Assembly: GCF_004011505.1 (NCBI RefSeq)
Contig: NZ_SAUN01000001.1
Span: forward strand, 7,033,501-7,097,500
Source of the DNA: Nonomuraea polychroma
Lineage (GTDB): Bacteria > Actinomycetota > Actinomycetes > Streptosporangiales > Streptosporangiaceae
DNA: 64,000 nucleotides
Direction of reading: 5' to 3'
Made by a program: the position numbers and the translations under genes. The notes beneath the pieces were generated by a model that saw only the letters and a program-made list of their open reading frames with translations, had not been told where the DNA came from and made no database searches. Positions 18,013-26,917 of this stretch are shown piece after piece; the stretch's first letter is position 1; the number at the start of each line of letters is the position of its first letter.

Positions 18013-19410
18013 GTGTTGGATGATCGGATGGACTCACTCGACTCCCCCGGCGAGCAGGTCAGCGTTCATGCTCCCGCAGGCACGATCATCGGCCGTCGCA
18101 CCGGCCGGGTGCGGCGCTTCCTCGGCATCCCCTACGCCGCAGCACCCATCGGTGCCCGGCGGTTCGCCCCGCCGGTCCCACGTGGCCGGCTCCCGGAGCC
18201 GTTCGACGCGTCCCGGCACGGTGCCACCGCGCAGCGGGTGCCGCTGTACGCCACGACGACCATTCCGGAGCCGTCGATACCGGGCGACGACGTGCTCAAC
18301 CTCGGCATCGTCGCCCCGGCCGCGGACGACGACATGCCCTTGCCCGTCCTGGTATGGATTCACGGCGGCGGTTTCCTCGCCGGCAGCCCGGCCAGCCCGT
18401 GGTACGACGGCCGCGCCTTCGCCCGCGACGGCGTCGTCTGCGTCACCGTCGGCTACCGGCTGGGCGTCGACGGATTCGCCCCGCTGGACGACGTCCTCCC
18501 GAATCTCGGGCTGCGCGACCTGCTGCTCGCCCTGGACTGGGTACAGGAGAACATCGCCGCTTTCGGCGGCGATCCTGACCGGGTCACCGTCGCCGGCCAG
18601 TCGGCCGGGGGCGCGGCGGTGCTCGCGCTGCTCTCCTCACCCGCGGGCAGCGGCCGTTTCCACCGCGCGGTCAGCCTGTCCGGCGGCATCTTCGACGTAG
18701 GCGCGGACGCCGCACGCGACGTCCTCGAACGGCTCGGGCACCGGCTCGGCGTGCCGCCGACGCGCGCCGGATTCGGCAGCCGCACCGTCGAACAGATCCA
18801 GCAGGGTGTCATCAGCCTGCGGAACGAGCAGGGCGACGACGACCCGCTCGTGCTCGTACCGTGCGTCGGCGACGACATCCTGCCGGTGCCCATCGCCGAC
18901 GGGCTCACCGTCCATGGTCACGACATCCCCGTGCTGCTCGGCGCGACGGGCGACGAGTTCGACGGCGGCGCCCGGCCGGACGTCACAGCCGCCGCCCGCG
19001 CGGCGGGCACCCGCGTGACGGACACGCTGTTCCGCTCCGCCTGCGCGCGCACTGCGGCCGCCCGCCGCCAAGCCATCGCCGGCACCTGGCTGTATTCCTT
19101 CGAATGGCCCTCCCCCGTGTTCGGCGGCGCCGCGCACTGCATTGACATCCCGTTCTTCTTCGACGTGCTCGACGCACCTGGAGTCCCTCAGGCGCTCGGA
19201 CCGAACCCGCCCGCCGACCTGGCCACGTTGATGCATGCCGATCTGGTCGGGTTCGTACGGGGCCAGGAGCCGGCCTGGGGGCGGGCGACCGGCGCGCTCG
19301 GCGATCCGGCGCGCGAATACGGCCGGCCAGGAGCGGCGCTCGCGGCCGACACCACGGGCGTGTACGACCCCGTGGTACCCGCGATGTCCCAGGCGGCGGA
19401 GCCGTGCTGA
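18013..19410 (+). CDS. Type-B carboxylesterase, cytoplasmic
   Basis: 465 residues, somewhat shorter than typical family members, alpha/beta-hydrolase fold, no signal peptide. Visible features: RRFLGIPYAAAPIGARRF at the N-terminus, oxyanion loop HGGGFLAGS, nucleophile elbow GQSAGG (Ser197), acid in TGDEFDGG (Glu315) and a histidine in GAAHCIDIP (His375). The triad is complete. The GTG at 18013 lies 3 bases after the permease stop; an in-frame ATG at 18028 is possible. In a sugar-uptake operon it may remove acyl groups from an imported esterified glycoside. That role is inferred from context; the enzyme class is clear. Confidence 0.88.
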   Translation: MLDDRMDSLDSPGEQVSVHAPAGTIIGRRTGRVRRFLGIPYAAAPIGARRFAPPVPRGRLPEPFDASRHGATAQRVPLYATTTIPEPSIPGDDVLNLGIVAPAADDDMPLPVLVWIHGGGFLAGSPASPWYDGRAFARDGVVCVTVGYRLGVDGFAPLDDVLPNLGLRDLLLALDWVQENIAAFGGDPDRVTVAGQSAGGAAVLALLSSPAGSGRFHRAVSLSGGIFDVGADAARDVLERLGHRLGVPPTRAGFGSRTVEQIQQGVISLRNEQGDDDPLVLVPCVGDDILPVPIADGLTVHGHDIPVLLGATGDEFDGGARPDVTAAARAAGTRVTDTLFRSACARTAAARRQAIAGTWLYSFEWPSPVFGGAAHCIDIPFFFDVLDAPGVPQALGPNPPADLATLMHADLVGFVRGQEPAWGRATGALGDPAREYGRPGAALAADTTGVYDPVVPAMSQAAEPC

Positions 19411-20549
19411 TGCCCGGGATGAACCAGAGCGCCGTCCGACGCGTCAACACCTCGGTCGCCCTCCGGGCACTCGCCGTGTCGGCCGGGCCGATGACGCTGG
19501 CCGCGCTCGCCGAGCACACCGGCCTGTCCCGCCGCACCATCGAGCTCATCATGGACTCGCTCGTGGAGGCGGGCTGGGTGACCGAGCTGGACCGCGTGCC
19601 GACCAGCGGCAACGCCGGGCGCCCCGCCCGCCGTTATGAACTGCGGGCCGAACACGCGCTGTTGGCAGCCGTTTGCATCACCACCTCGGACGTGTCCGCG
19701 GTCATCGCCGATGTGCGCGGCCGCATCCTCGGCCGGGCGCACCGGCTGCTGCGTGCCTACCAGGATCCGCAAGTCACGCTCGACGACGCGGCGGCGCTGG
19801 TGCTGGAGGCGCTCGACGACGCGGGCGGGTCGACGGACCGGCTGCGCGCCGGTGCGGTCGCCAGCGGTGGCGCGATCGACGACCACGGGGTCGTCCGCCG
19901 CCTGGTGCACACGACGCGTTGGGAAGGCGTGCACCTGCCCGCAGAACTCAAGCGACGGATCCGGGTGCCCTGGTTCGCGGACAACGACACCAACCTCGGT
20001 GCGCTCGCCGAGCGCTGGCGGGGCGTGGCCGGAGACCACGACAACGTCGTATGGGCGATCCTCGGAAACCGGACGGGCCTCGGCATCCTCATCCGCGGAG
20101 CCGTACACCGCGGTCTGGACGGCTCCGCGGGTGAGATCGTCGAAGCGCGGTCGATACCGACCGGCTCGATCGAGCACCGCCCGGTGGCCTGGCTGACCTC
20201 ACCGGAACCGGCCGAACGGAGCGTCGCGCTCGGCCGCTTCGCCGCGGCCCGGTCCGGAGAGGCGACCGCGCTCGCGGAGGTCGACGAATTCGTGGAGAAC
20301 ATCGCGTCGATCCTCACCACCTTGTCGTGGACCATCGCACCGTCGCTCATCGTGCTCGGCGGCGGCCTGGAAGACGCGGCCGATGTGCTGCTGCCCCGGG
20401 TGCGCACGGCGTTACGCGACGCTCGCACCCCTGCGGTCGAGTTGCGTGCCACCAGCCTGGGCCGCGACGCCGCGCTCATCGGCGCCGTCAAGCTGGCCCT
20501 CGACCGCATGGACACCGAACTGTTCGGCCCGCTCACCCCGAGCACATGA
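19410..20549 (+). CDS. ROK-family transcriptional regulator, second
   Basis: 379 residues. Helix-turn-helix around LAALAEHTGLSRRTIELIMD, then a ROK domain with WFADNDTNLGALAERWRG and NRTGLGILIRGAVHRG. As with the first ROK protein, the zinc-binding CxCGxxGC motif is missing. I take the ATG at 19410, whose first base is the last base of the esterase stop (TGATG), with GGAG nine bases upstream; a GTG at 19404 is in frame. It sits inside the operon it probably controls; candidate operators lie in 14573-14904. Confidence 0.88.
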   Translation: MPGMNQSAVRRVNTSVALRALAVSAGPMTLAALAEHTGLSRRTIELIMDSLVEAGWVTELDRVPTSGNAGRPARRYELRAEHALLAAVCITTSDVSAVIADVRGRILGRAHRLLRAYQDPQVTLDDAAALVLEALDDAGGSTDRLRAGAVASGGAIDDHGVVRRLVHTTRWEGVHLPAELKRRIRVPWFADNDTNLGALAERWRGVAGDHDNVVWAILGNRTGLGILIRGAVHRGLDGSAGEIVEARSIPTGSIEHRPVAWLTSPEPAERSVALGRFAAARSGEATALAEVDEFVENIASILTTLSWTIAPSLIVLGGGLEDAADVLLPRVRTALRDARTPAVELRATSLGRDAALIGAVKLALDRMDTELFGPLTPST

Positions 20550-20607
20550 GCGGGCACCGAACACCCGCGCCTCCCATCACCTGTGGCACAAGACATGGAG
20601 TCTCACT

Positions 20608-22185
20608 GTGACCGACACCTCCCGCACCGATGTCCTCATCGTGGGCAGCGGCATCATGGGATCTGTCGTGGCCCGACTGCTGCGAGAGGCCGATCCGGCG
20701 CTGGACATCACGATGGTCGACGGCGGCAACGCGATCGGCGAGGCCCCCGGCCTGCACCTGCACGACCTCGATGACCCGGTCCTCTGGTCGCGCTACAACG
20801 AACAGGTCGCCACCGGCATCCAGGGCATGTACACGGGCGCCGAAGTGGTGCGTGAGGTCGCCGACAGCCTCACCGACCTGACGCCCGGCATGTTCCACGC
20901 GCTCGCCTTCGGCGAGGACGCCGAGGCGATGCCGGCGACCGCGCTTGCGTGGAACGCGGGCGGCATGGGCGTGCACTGGACCGCCGCGACGCCGTGGCCA
21001 GCCGGAGACGAGGTGTTCGACTTCGGTGACCCGGACGGCTGGGCGGCGGACCTGGACACCGCCCGCCGGTTGCTCGCGGTCACGCCGTCCGCGATCGGCC
21101 CGACCCAGGTCGGCCGGATGGTGCTCGACGTCCTGCGCCGGCGCTTCGACGGCGTCGGATCCGGCGACCGGCGACCGCAGCCGATGCCCATGGCCGTCAC
21201 CGCGACGGCATCGGGTCCCATGCCGCGAACGGCCCCCGGGACGATCTTCCCCGCGATCGCGACAGGCGGGGACCCGGGGTTCAGCCTGATGACCGGCACG
21301 CTCGCCACGACGCTCATCGTCTCCGACGGCCGGGTCGCCGGGGCCCGGCTGCGCCGCATCGCCGACGGAGCCGAGTGGGAACTCCTGGCCGACGCCGTGG
21401 TGGTGTGCGCCGACGCGCTGCGCACCCCGCAGCTGCTGTTCGCCTCGGGCATCCGGCCCGCGGCACTGGGCCGCTACCTCAACGAGCACGCGTTCATCAC
21501 CGCCCGGGTGCTCCTCGACCTCGACCGGTTCGGCATCGGCCTCGATGCCCTGCCCCTGCCGCGCCCCGGCGAGTTCAGCACGGACGTGCTCTGGCTCCCT
21601 CAGAACGGAGCGGCACAGCCGTTCCACGGCCAGATCATGAACCGTACGTACGTGGATGAAGACGGCCACCCCCTCGCGCACTCCGTGGGCCTGTCGCTGT
21701 ACGCCCCCGTCGAGTCACGCCCCGAGAACCGGCTCGTGTTCTCGGAAGCAGAGACCGACCTCGCCGGGATGCCGCGGATCACCGTCGAGTTCGGCTACTC
21801 CGACGCCGACCGCACGCTGATCGGCCGCGCGCTCGACGAAGTCCGGTCGATCGCCGAGGAGTGCGGCTCGTTCGATCCCACGACCGAGTGTGCGCTGCTG
21901 CCGCCCGGTTCGTCGCTGCACCAGACCGGCACCGTCCGGACCGGCCTGGCCGACGACGGCACCAGCGTGTGCGACCCGGACGGCCGGGTGTGGGGCTTCG
22001 ACAACCTGTACGTCGCCGGCAACGGTGTGATCCCCACCGCGATGGCCGCCAATGTCACCCTGACCGGCGCGGTGACCGCCGTACGGGCCGCCCGCGCGGT
22101 CGCCGGACGACACGGGGCGCCCGTACAGTCCGTCGCCGGACGACACGCGGCACCCGCCACACATCGAGAGGAAGCACGATCGTGA
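20608..22185 (+). CDS. GMC-family FAD oxidoreductase, pyranose-oxidase-like (probable glycoside C3/C2 oxidase)
   Basis: 525 residues. An FAD-binding Rossmann motif VGSGIMGS is at residues 12-19. The C-terminal GMC signature carries the catalytic pair: His438 in LHQTGTVRTG and Asn482 in the stretch GNGVIPTAMAANVTLTG. The GTG at 20608 has GGAG eight bases upstream and fits the Rossmann start. The protein resembles pyranose 2-oxidases and the bacterial C-glycoside 3-oxidases, which oxidise a sugar ring hydroxyl so that the glycosidic bond can then be broken. Its neighbours (a TIM-barrel isomerase of the family that includes C-glycoside deglycosidases, and a deaminase) support such a role. No signal peptide, so it acts in the cytoplasm. 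Exact position of oxidation is inference. Confidence 0.82.
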   Translation: MTDTSRTDVLIVGSGIMGSVVARLLREADPALDITMVDGGNAIGEAPGLHLHDLDDPVLWSRYNEQVATGIQGMYTGAEVVREVADSLTDLTPGMFHALAFGEDAEAMPATALAWNAGGMGVHWTAATPWPAGDEVFDFGDPDGWAADLDTARRLLAVTPSAIGPTQVGRMVLDVLRRRFDGVGSGDRRPQPMPMAVTATASGPMPRTAPGTIFPAIATGGDPGFSLMTGTLATTLIVSDGRVAGARLRRIADGAEWELLADAVVVCADALRTPQLLFASGIRPAALGRYLNEHAFITARVLLDLDRFGIGLDALPLPRPGEFSTDVLWLPQNGAAQPFHGQIMNRTYVDEDGHPLAHSVGLSLYAPVESRPENRLVFSEAETDLAGMPRITVEFGYSDADRTLIGRALDEVRSIAEECGSFDPTTECALLPPGSSLHQTGTVRTGLADDGTSVCDPDGRVWGFDNLYVAGNGVIPTAMAANVTLTGAVTAVRAARAVAGRHGAPVQSVAGRHAAPATHREEARS

Positions 22186-22790
22186 TCGACATCGCCAAGG
22201 AATACCGCGTGGCGCTGCCCGCGTGGATCGACGACGAGCTGGCCACCGTGCCCGCCCTCATCCCCGGCCGCGACGACCGGATGCGCCTCGTGCACCGCCT
22301 CGCCGACCGCAACTGGCGCGAGGGCGACGGCGGCCCGTTCGCCGCACTCGTCGCCGAGCGGGACTCCGGCCGGATCGTCTCGGTCGGCGTGAACGTCGTG
22401 CTCGCCTCCGGCGTCTCCAGCGCGCACGCCGAGGTCGTCGCGCTCGGACTCGCCCAGACGGCGACCGGCGGCTGGGACCTCGGCGGCGACGGGTCGCCCG
22501 TACACGAGCTGGTCGTGAACTGGCGTCCGTGCATTCAGTGTTACGGCGCGGCCATGTGGTCCGGGATACGCGGCCTCGTGGTCGCCGGCGAGGGCCCGGA
22601 GCTGGAGGAGATCACCACGTTCGACGAGGGCCCGCTCGGCGCGGATTGGGCCGAGCAGTTCGAAGCACGCGGCATCCAGGTCACCCGGGACGTGCTCCGG
22701 GACGAGGCGCTCGCCGTGTTCCGCGACTACCGCAAGGCCGTCGACGCCGACGCCGTCACCGTCTACAACTCCCGCGGAGGTGCCGAATGA
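22182..22790 (+). CDS. Zinc-dependent nucleoside/guanine deaminase (GuaD-like, CDA fold)
   Basis: 202 residues. The deaminase zinc site is complete: HAEV (His82, Glu84) and PCIQC (Cys117, Cys120). The surroundings (GGPFAALVAERDSGRIVSVG, and FDEGPLGADWAEQFEARGIQ) look like the GuaD-type guanine deaminase subfamily, though the usual hydrophobic residues between the two cysteines differ. The GTG start overlaps the stop of the GMC gene (GTGA) with GAGAGG upstream, and its stop overlaps the isomerase start (ATGA), so the three are co-translated. A purine-type deaminase between a sugar oxidase and a sugar isomerase suggests that a nucleoside-like or amino-substituted glycoside may be processed. Confidence 0.85.
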   Translation: MIDIAKEYRVALPAWIDDELATVPALIPGRDDRMRLVHRLADRNWREGDGGPFAALVAERDSGRIVSVGVNVVLASGVSSAHAEVVALGLAQTATGGWDLGGDGSPVHELVVNWRPCIQCYGAAMWSGIRGLVVAGEGPELEEITTFDEGPLGADWAEQFEARGIQVTRDVLRDEALAVFRDYRKAVDADAVTVYNSRGGAE

Positions 22791-23731
22791 CGCAGGACGA
22801 CACCACCGAACCGCGCTTCGCGACCGACATCGTCACCTTCTATCACCCGGGATTCTGGGGACTCGACTCCGCCGACGCCTTCCGCGACTGGGCCGTCAAG
22901 AACCCCGACCGTTTCTGGGAGCGGGTGCTGGACGCGCTGGCCGAGGCCGGCGTCAGCGGCATCGAGCTGACCTTCGCGCCCGGCGACATCGACTCGGCCC
23001 TGCGGGCCTTCGGCGACGCGCCGTCGTTCCGCCGCGAACTCCAGGCCCGAGGCCTGTCGGTGGTGAGCGCCTTCATGGCCGCGAGCGCCGCACCCGACTG
23101 GCGGCACAGCGAGAACCTGCCCGCGATCGTCGCCGAGGCCGAGCGACACGCCGCCTTCCTCGCCGACGTGGGCGCGGAACTCCTCGTCGCCGGACTGCCC
23201 ATGCGGACGACGTTCGGGACGCGCCCGCCCTTCTTCGTCGACGCGGCGTACATGACCCGGATGGCCGACATCGCGCACGTGGCCGGCGAGGCCGTCGCTC
23301 AGCACGGCGTGAAGCTGGCCTTCCACACGGAGTCCAACAGCACCCTCTGGTACGAGAGGGACATCGACCTGTTCATGGCGTTGACCGATCCCCGCTACGT
23401 GTGGCTGTGCCCCGACTCCTGCCACATCGCACTCGGGGGAGGCGACCCCGTCGCCGTCGCGCGCCGCCACGCGCAGCGCATCGCACTGGCCCACTGGAAG
23501 GACGCGGTCAAGCCCATCGACGTCGAGCTCACCATCGACGAAACGGTCTTCGCTCAGCAGCAGCCCTACATGACCGAACTGGGCACGGGCATCGTGGACT
23601 GGCGAGCGTGGGCCGACGCGATGTCCCGCACGCCCGGCGCCGGCATCGTGCTCATCGAGCTGGACGAGGCGGCTGATCCCGTCGCCGCGCTCCGGGCGGG
23701 GACGGCAGTGGTGCGAGAGGCCCGGGCGTGA
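22787..23731 (+). CDS. Sugar phosphate isomerase/epimerase-family TIM barrel (xylose-isomerase-like)
   Basis: 314 residues. Metal-site segments of the AP-endonuclease-2/xylose-isomerase-like fold are visible: GIELTFAPGD, FHTESNSTLWYERD, CPDSCHIALGGGDP and LIELDEAADP. GGAGG lies seven bases before the ATG, which overlaps the deaminase stop. Members act as epimerases, isomerases, inosose dehydratases or, in C-glycoside catabolism, as the metal-dependent deglycosidase that acts on a 3-keto glycoside. Following a GMC sugar oxidase, such a ketosugar-processing role is likely. I saw no DUF6379 gene, the usual small partner in known C-glycosidase complexes, so the match is not exact. Confidence 0.82.
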   Translation: MTQDDTTEPRFATDIVTFYHPGFWGLDSADAFRDWAVKNPDRFWERVLDALAEAGVSGIELTFAPGDIDSALRAFGDAPSFRRELQARGLSVVSAFMAASAAPDWRHSENLPAIVAEAERHAAFLADVGAELLVAGLPMRTTFGTRPPFFVDAAYMTRMADIAHVAGEAVAQHGVKLAFHTESNSTLWYERDIDLFMALTDPRYVWLCPDSCHIALGGGDPVAVARRHAQRIALAHWKDAVKPIDVELTIDETVFAQQQPYMTELGTGIVDWRAWADAMSRTPGAGIVLIELDEAADPVAALRAGTAVVREARA

Positions 23732-23794
23732 TCGACTTCACCGCCATGTTGCAGCGCCTCGCGGTCATCTCCGAGGCCGGCCGAAAGGAATCCC

Positions 23795-24852
23795 ATGTCC
23801 GCACGAGCGCCTGAGCACTTCACCGTCCCGGCGGTCGACATATCTCCCTACGTCCAGGGAGGACCGGAGGCGGAACGCCGCAGGGTCGCACAGGAGATCG
23901 ACGATGCCTGCTCCAGCGTGGGCTTCATCCAGATCCTGGGCCACGCGATCCCCGACTCGGCGATCGCCGGCCTGGCCTCGGCGATGGACGCCTTCTTCAC
24001 CCTGCCTCTTGCGACAAAGCGGACCTACTGCGTCACGGGCGCCAACCGCGGCTACAGCCCACCCAAGAGCGAGTCCCTGAGCCTGAGCCTCGGCGTCGAG
24101 TCGGCCAGCCGCATGAACGACTTCTTCGAGGCCTTCAACATCGGCGTGGAGGCACGCTCCTTCACCTCGCTGGACCTGTCCGAGGAGGACTACGGGATCA
24201 ACGTGTGGCCCGAGATCGGCGGTTTCACCGAGGCCGTCCAGGCCTACTTCGACCACGCCGGCCGGGTCGCACGCACGCTCACCCGGATCTTCGCCGACGC
24301 TCTCCGCCTGGATCCCGAGTTCTTCGCCCGGCTCACCGACCACTCCATCGACGTGCTGCGCATGAACAACTACGCCCTGCCCGAAGGAACGATCACCCTC
24401 GACGGCGACCTCGTCGGGATGGGGAGCACACCGACTTCGGGATCGTCACCGTCCTGTGGGCCGACCAGGTCGCCGGCCTCCAGGTCCTCGGCCGGGACGA
24501 ACGCTGGCACGATGTCGCGCCGGCCGACGGCGCCCTGCTGGTCAACCTCGGCGACCTCACGGCCCGGCTCACCAACGACCGGTGGATGTCGACCCTGCAC
24601 CGCGTCAAGCCCCCCATCGTGGACGGCACGATCAAGCGCCGCCGCTCAGCCGCCTTCTTCCACGACGGCAACCCCGACGCTGTCATCGAGACGCTGGCCA
24701 GTCACCATGACGCCTCCGGGCTGGCCTACGAACCGATCACGGTCCGGGACCACATCAAGGCCAAGCTGGCCGGATCACGGCAGGGCAAGAAGAACCTCGC
24801 CGCGGTACGGGAAGCCGCACGCGTCCTGGCCGCAGCGGAAAGGGATCTATAA
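23795..24852 (+). pseudogene. 2-oxoglutarate/Fe(II) oxygenase, isopenicillin-N-synthase-like, broken by a one-base frameshift
   Basis: The first frame runs MSARAPEHFTVPAVDISPYV through DHSIDVLRMNNYALPEG to about base 24421. It then leaves homology, and the matching sequence resumes in another frame as EHTDFGIVTVLWADQVAG, ending at the TAA at 24852. One G seems missing in the run GGGG at 24421-24424; restoring it gives a normal 352-residue protein. The iron ligands lie just past the break (His and Asp in EHTDF, distal His in STLHRVKPP), so the first frame alone would be dead. The gene may be decayed or this may be a sequencing error. The 63-base gap before it holds only a 28-codon frame starting with a GTG that overlaps the isomerase stop, possibly a remnant. 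Substrate is unknown. Confidence 0.78.
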
Positions 24853-24940
24853 ACCATTTGCACTACTCGGTGGGAGCGCGGTGATGCTCTCTCTCAGGCA
24901 TGACGCTCTCCGTGGTTGTGGTGCGGCGGCTGCCGCGGTG

Positions 24941-26917
24941 TCAGGTCAGGTCCAGAGCAATGTCCAGGCGCAGGTAAGCATCGATCCAGGCCTGCTCCAC
25001 CACCTCGTCAGAGTCGTGGGTCCGCGCCGCCGCGAAGGCCGTGACGGCCTGCGCGACGCGGTGCAGCCCGAGCACGGTCAACCGCTGAGCCGCGGCGGCG
25101 AGCCGGACGTCGTAGGTCGGCGGCAGGTGAGACAGGCCGTGATGGGCCACTTCGGCGAGCAGTCCCCGGGTGTCGATCAGAGCCGCGGTCAGTGGTTCGT
25201 GCCGGTGGTCCTCGGCGACCATGAGCCTGCCGCTTCTCCCGGCAGGCTGTAGGTCGGGTACGACGACACGGCCGCCGACCGCCAGGCCGACCGGTTCGAT
25301 GACGACACCGCCTGCGGTCCGCTCGACCACGCCGCTGACGAAACGCAGGTCACCCTCCTCACCGGCGAGCACGGCGGCCAGCGAGTCGAGGCGTCCGGGG
25401 GCGGCGCCGGTGTGGGCGGCCCTGACGGTGGCGGTGTTACCCGCCCGGTCGACGATGACAGCGTCGAGACGCTGGTCTCCAGGGGCGTAGGTGACGGCCT
25501 CCACCCCGGCGACGGCGACGACCCGGACCAGTTCCGCTTCGACCCGTGGGCGGATGGGCCGGAGCGTGAGGGCGTCGAGTTCACGGCTGAGCGCGGCGAA
25601 GTCGGTCACCACCAGAGACGGCGACAGTTCACCCCAGTCTCCCCGTGACGGGCTGACCGTCGTCTTGGAGATCCGCCCGGTGGCCAGCCGCACCGTACGG
25701 CTGGCGCTGCGAACGGCGGACTCCGTGACCAGGTTGCCGGTGGCCAGAGCGGCCAGCGTGGACGTGGCGATCCGCCGCCGCGCCAGCGCCGCCCCGTCGT
25801 CGTCGCCGTCCCACTGACGGCGGAGGACCAGCACCATGGCACTGTCGCTGTGGGCCAGGTAGACCTCGGCGATCCGCTGGTCGCCGAGACTACGGATCCG
25901 GCAGCCGAGGCTCTCGAGCCGGGCCCGGCGCAAGGGGGTCTCTGCGGCCTCGGCGGTGCCGAGCACGCTGCTGCGCAGGGTGGCGTCCGGCCGCGTCACC
26001 GCCCGGTGCCGGGCGTGCAACTCGGCGACGTGGCCGGCGAGCAGCTCGGGACGGTAGTGGGCGCTACGGTCGCGGTAAGAAGCCAGTTGCTCGGCGAGGT
26101 CGCCGACGGCCAGCAGCGGCCAGCGCAACCCGGCGGCGTCCAGGTGGCGCTGCACGTCGGCGATGGTGGCCTCGAGGCCGTGACCGAGATGCGCCGCCCC
26201 CTCGCGCAGGACCGTGCCGGCCAGTCCCAGGGCCCGCCCCAACCCGGATCCGGTACCGGCTTCGGCCTCGCCACCGACGTCGACCCGCACCTCGGGGACG
26301 CCGGGGTGCAGCTCGTCGGCGACCCGGAACGCCCACACCGCCAGGGCGATGACGTCATCGCGACTACCGGCGACGGTGTCGGTGTGGACGAATCCGAGGT
26401 CGCCGGGGATCAGGAAGCGCACGGTCGCGGTGGCCAGCTCGACCAGCGGCACCGGATCGGTGGAGGTCGCGCGGCGGACCCGCGCGGTGAATCCGGTTCT
26501 TTCCGTACGGCGAGCGGCGGCCATCAGGCGGGCACCGATCTTGGCGGTGAGTTCGTCGTCGGTCACCTGCCCCGGCGACCAGGGCAGGGGCTCCGGGCCG
26601 GCCTCAGCCGGCAGGGGCTCCGAGTCAGACTCAGCCGACAGAGGCCCCGGGTCAGTCTCAGCGGGCAGGCGTTGGTAGGCGAGGATCACCCCGATGACGT
26701 GCCGGCAGACGCCGGTCGCACCGCAGGTGCAGCGGGCCACGTCGAGGCCGCCGGGAGGCAGGCTCGCGGTCGGGCCGTCGGAGAAGCTGCCGTGCACGGT
26801 GCCGTCAGCGTCGGTCCGAAGCTCCGGCGCGGCTTCCTTGCCGGCACGTTTGACCAGACCGCGGTTGGTGAGCGCGGCGAGGGAGTCCGCCGTCAGCCCG
26901 AGCAGATCTGTCCTCAT
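24941..26917 (-). CDS. SWIM zinc-finger protein (yehQ-like)
   Basis: 658 residues. A SWIM-type zinc finger CTCGATGVCRHVIG (Cys63, Cys65, Cys71, His73) lies near the N-terminus; such fingers bind nucleic acid or protein partners. The rest is helical with no other domain I recognise; a Pro/Glu-rich linker with repeats of the type PAE(T/S)D follows the finger (about residues 83-115). Its ATG overlaps the stop of the VWA gene (ATGA). It is the last gene of a five-gene block whose order matches E. coli yehI-yehL-yehM-yehP-yehQ, making it the yehQ counterpart. A small GC hairpin (24923-24936) follows the stop. Biochemical role is unknown. Confidence 0.85.
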   Translation of the reverse strand: MRTDLLGLTADSLAALTNRGLVKRAGKEAAPELRTDADGTVHGSFSDGPTASLPPGGLDVARCTCGATGVCRHVIGVILAYQRLPAETDPGPLSAESDSEPLPAEAGPEPLPWSPGQVTDDELTAKIGARLMAAARRTERTGFTARVRRATSTDPVPLVELATATVRFLIPGDLGFVHTDTVAGSRDDVIALAVWAFRVADELHPGVPEVRVDVGGEAEAGTGSGLGRALGLAGTVLREGAAHLGHGLEATIADVQRHLDAAGLRWPLLAVGDLAEQLASYRDRSAHYRPELLAGHVAELHARHRAVTRPDATLRSSVLGTAEAAETPLRRARLESLGCRIRSLGDQRIAEVYLAHSDSAMVLVLRRQWDGDDDGAALARRRIATSTLAALATGNLVTESAVRSASRTVRLATGRISKTTVSPSRGDWGELSPSLVVTDFAALSRELDALTLRPIRPRVEAELVRVVAVAGVEAVTYAPGDQRLDAVIVDRAGNTATVRAAHTGAAPGRLDSLAAVLAGEEGDLRFVSGVVERTAGGVVIEPVGLAVGGRVVVPDLQPAGRSGRLMVAEDHRHEPLTAALIDTRGLLAEVAHHGLSHLPPTYDVRLAAAAQRLTVLGLHRVAQAVTAFAAARTHDSDEVVEQAWIDAYLRLDIALDLT

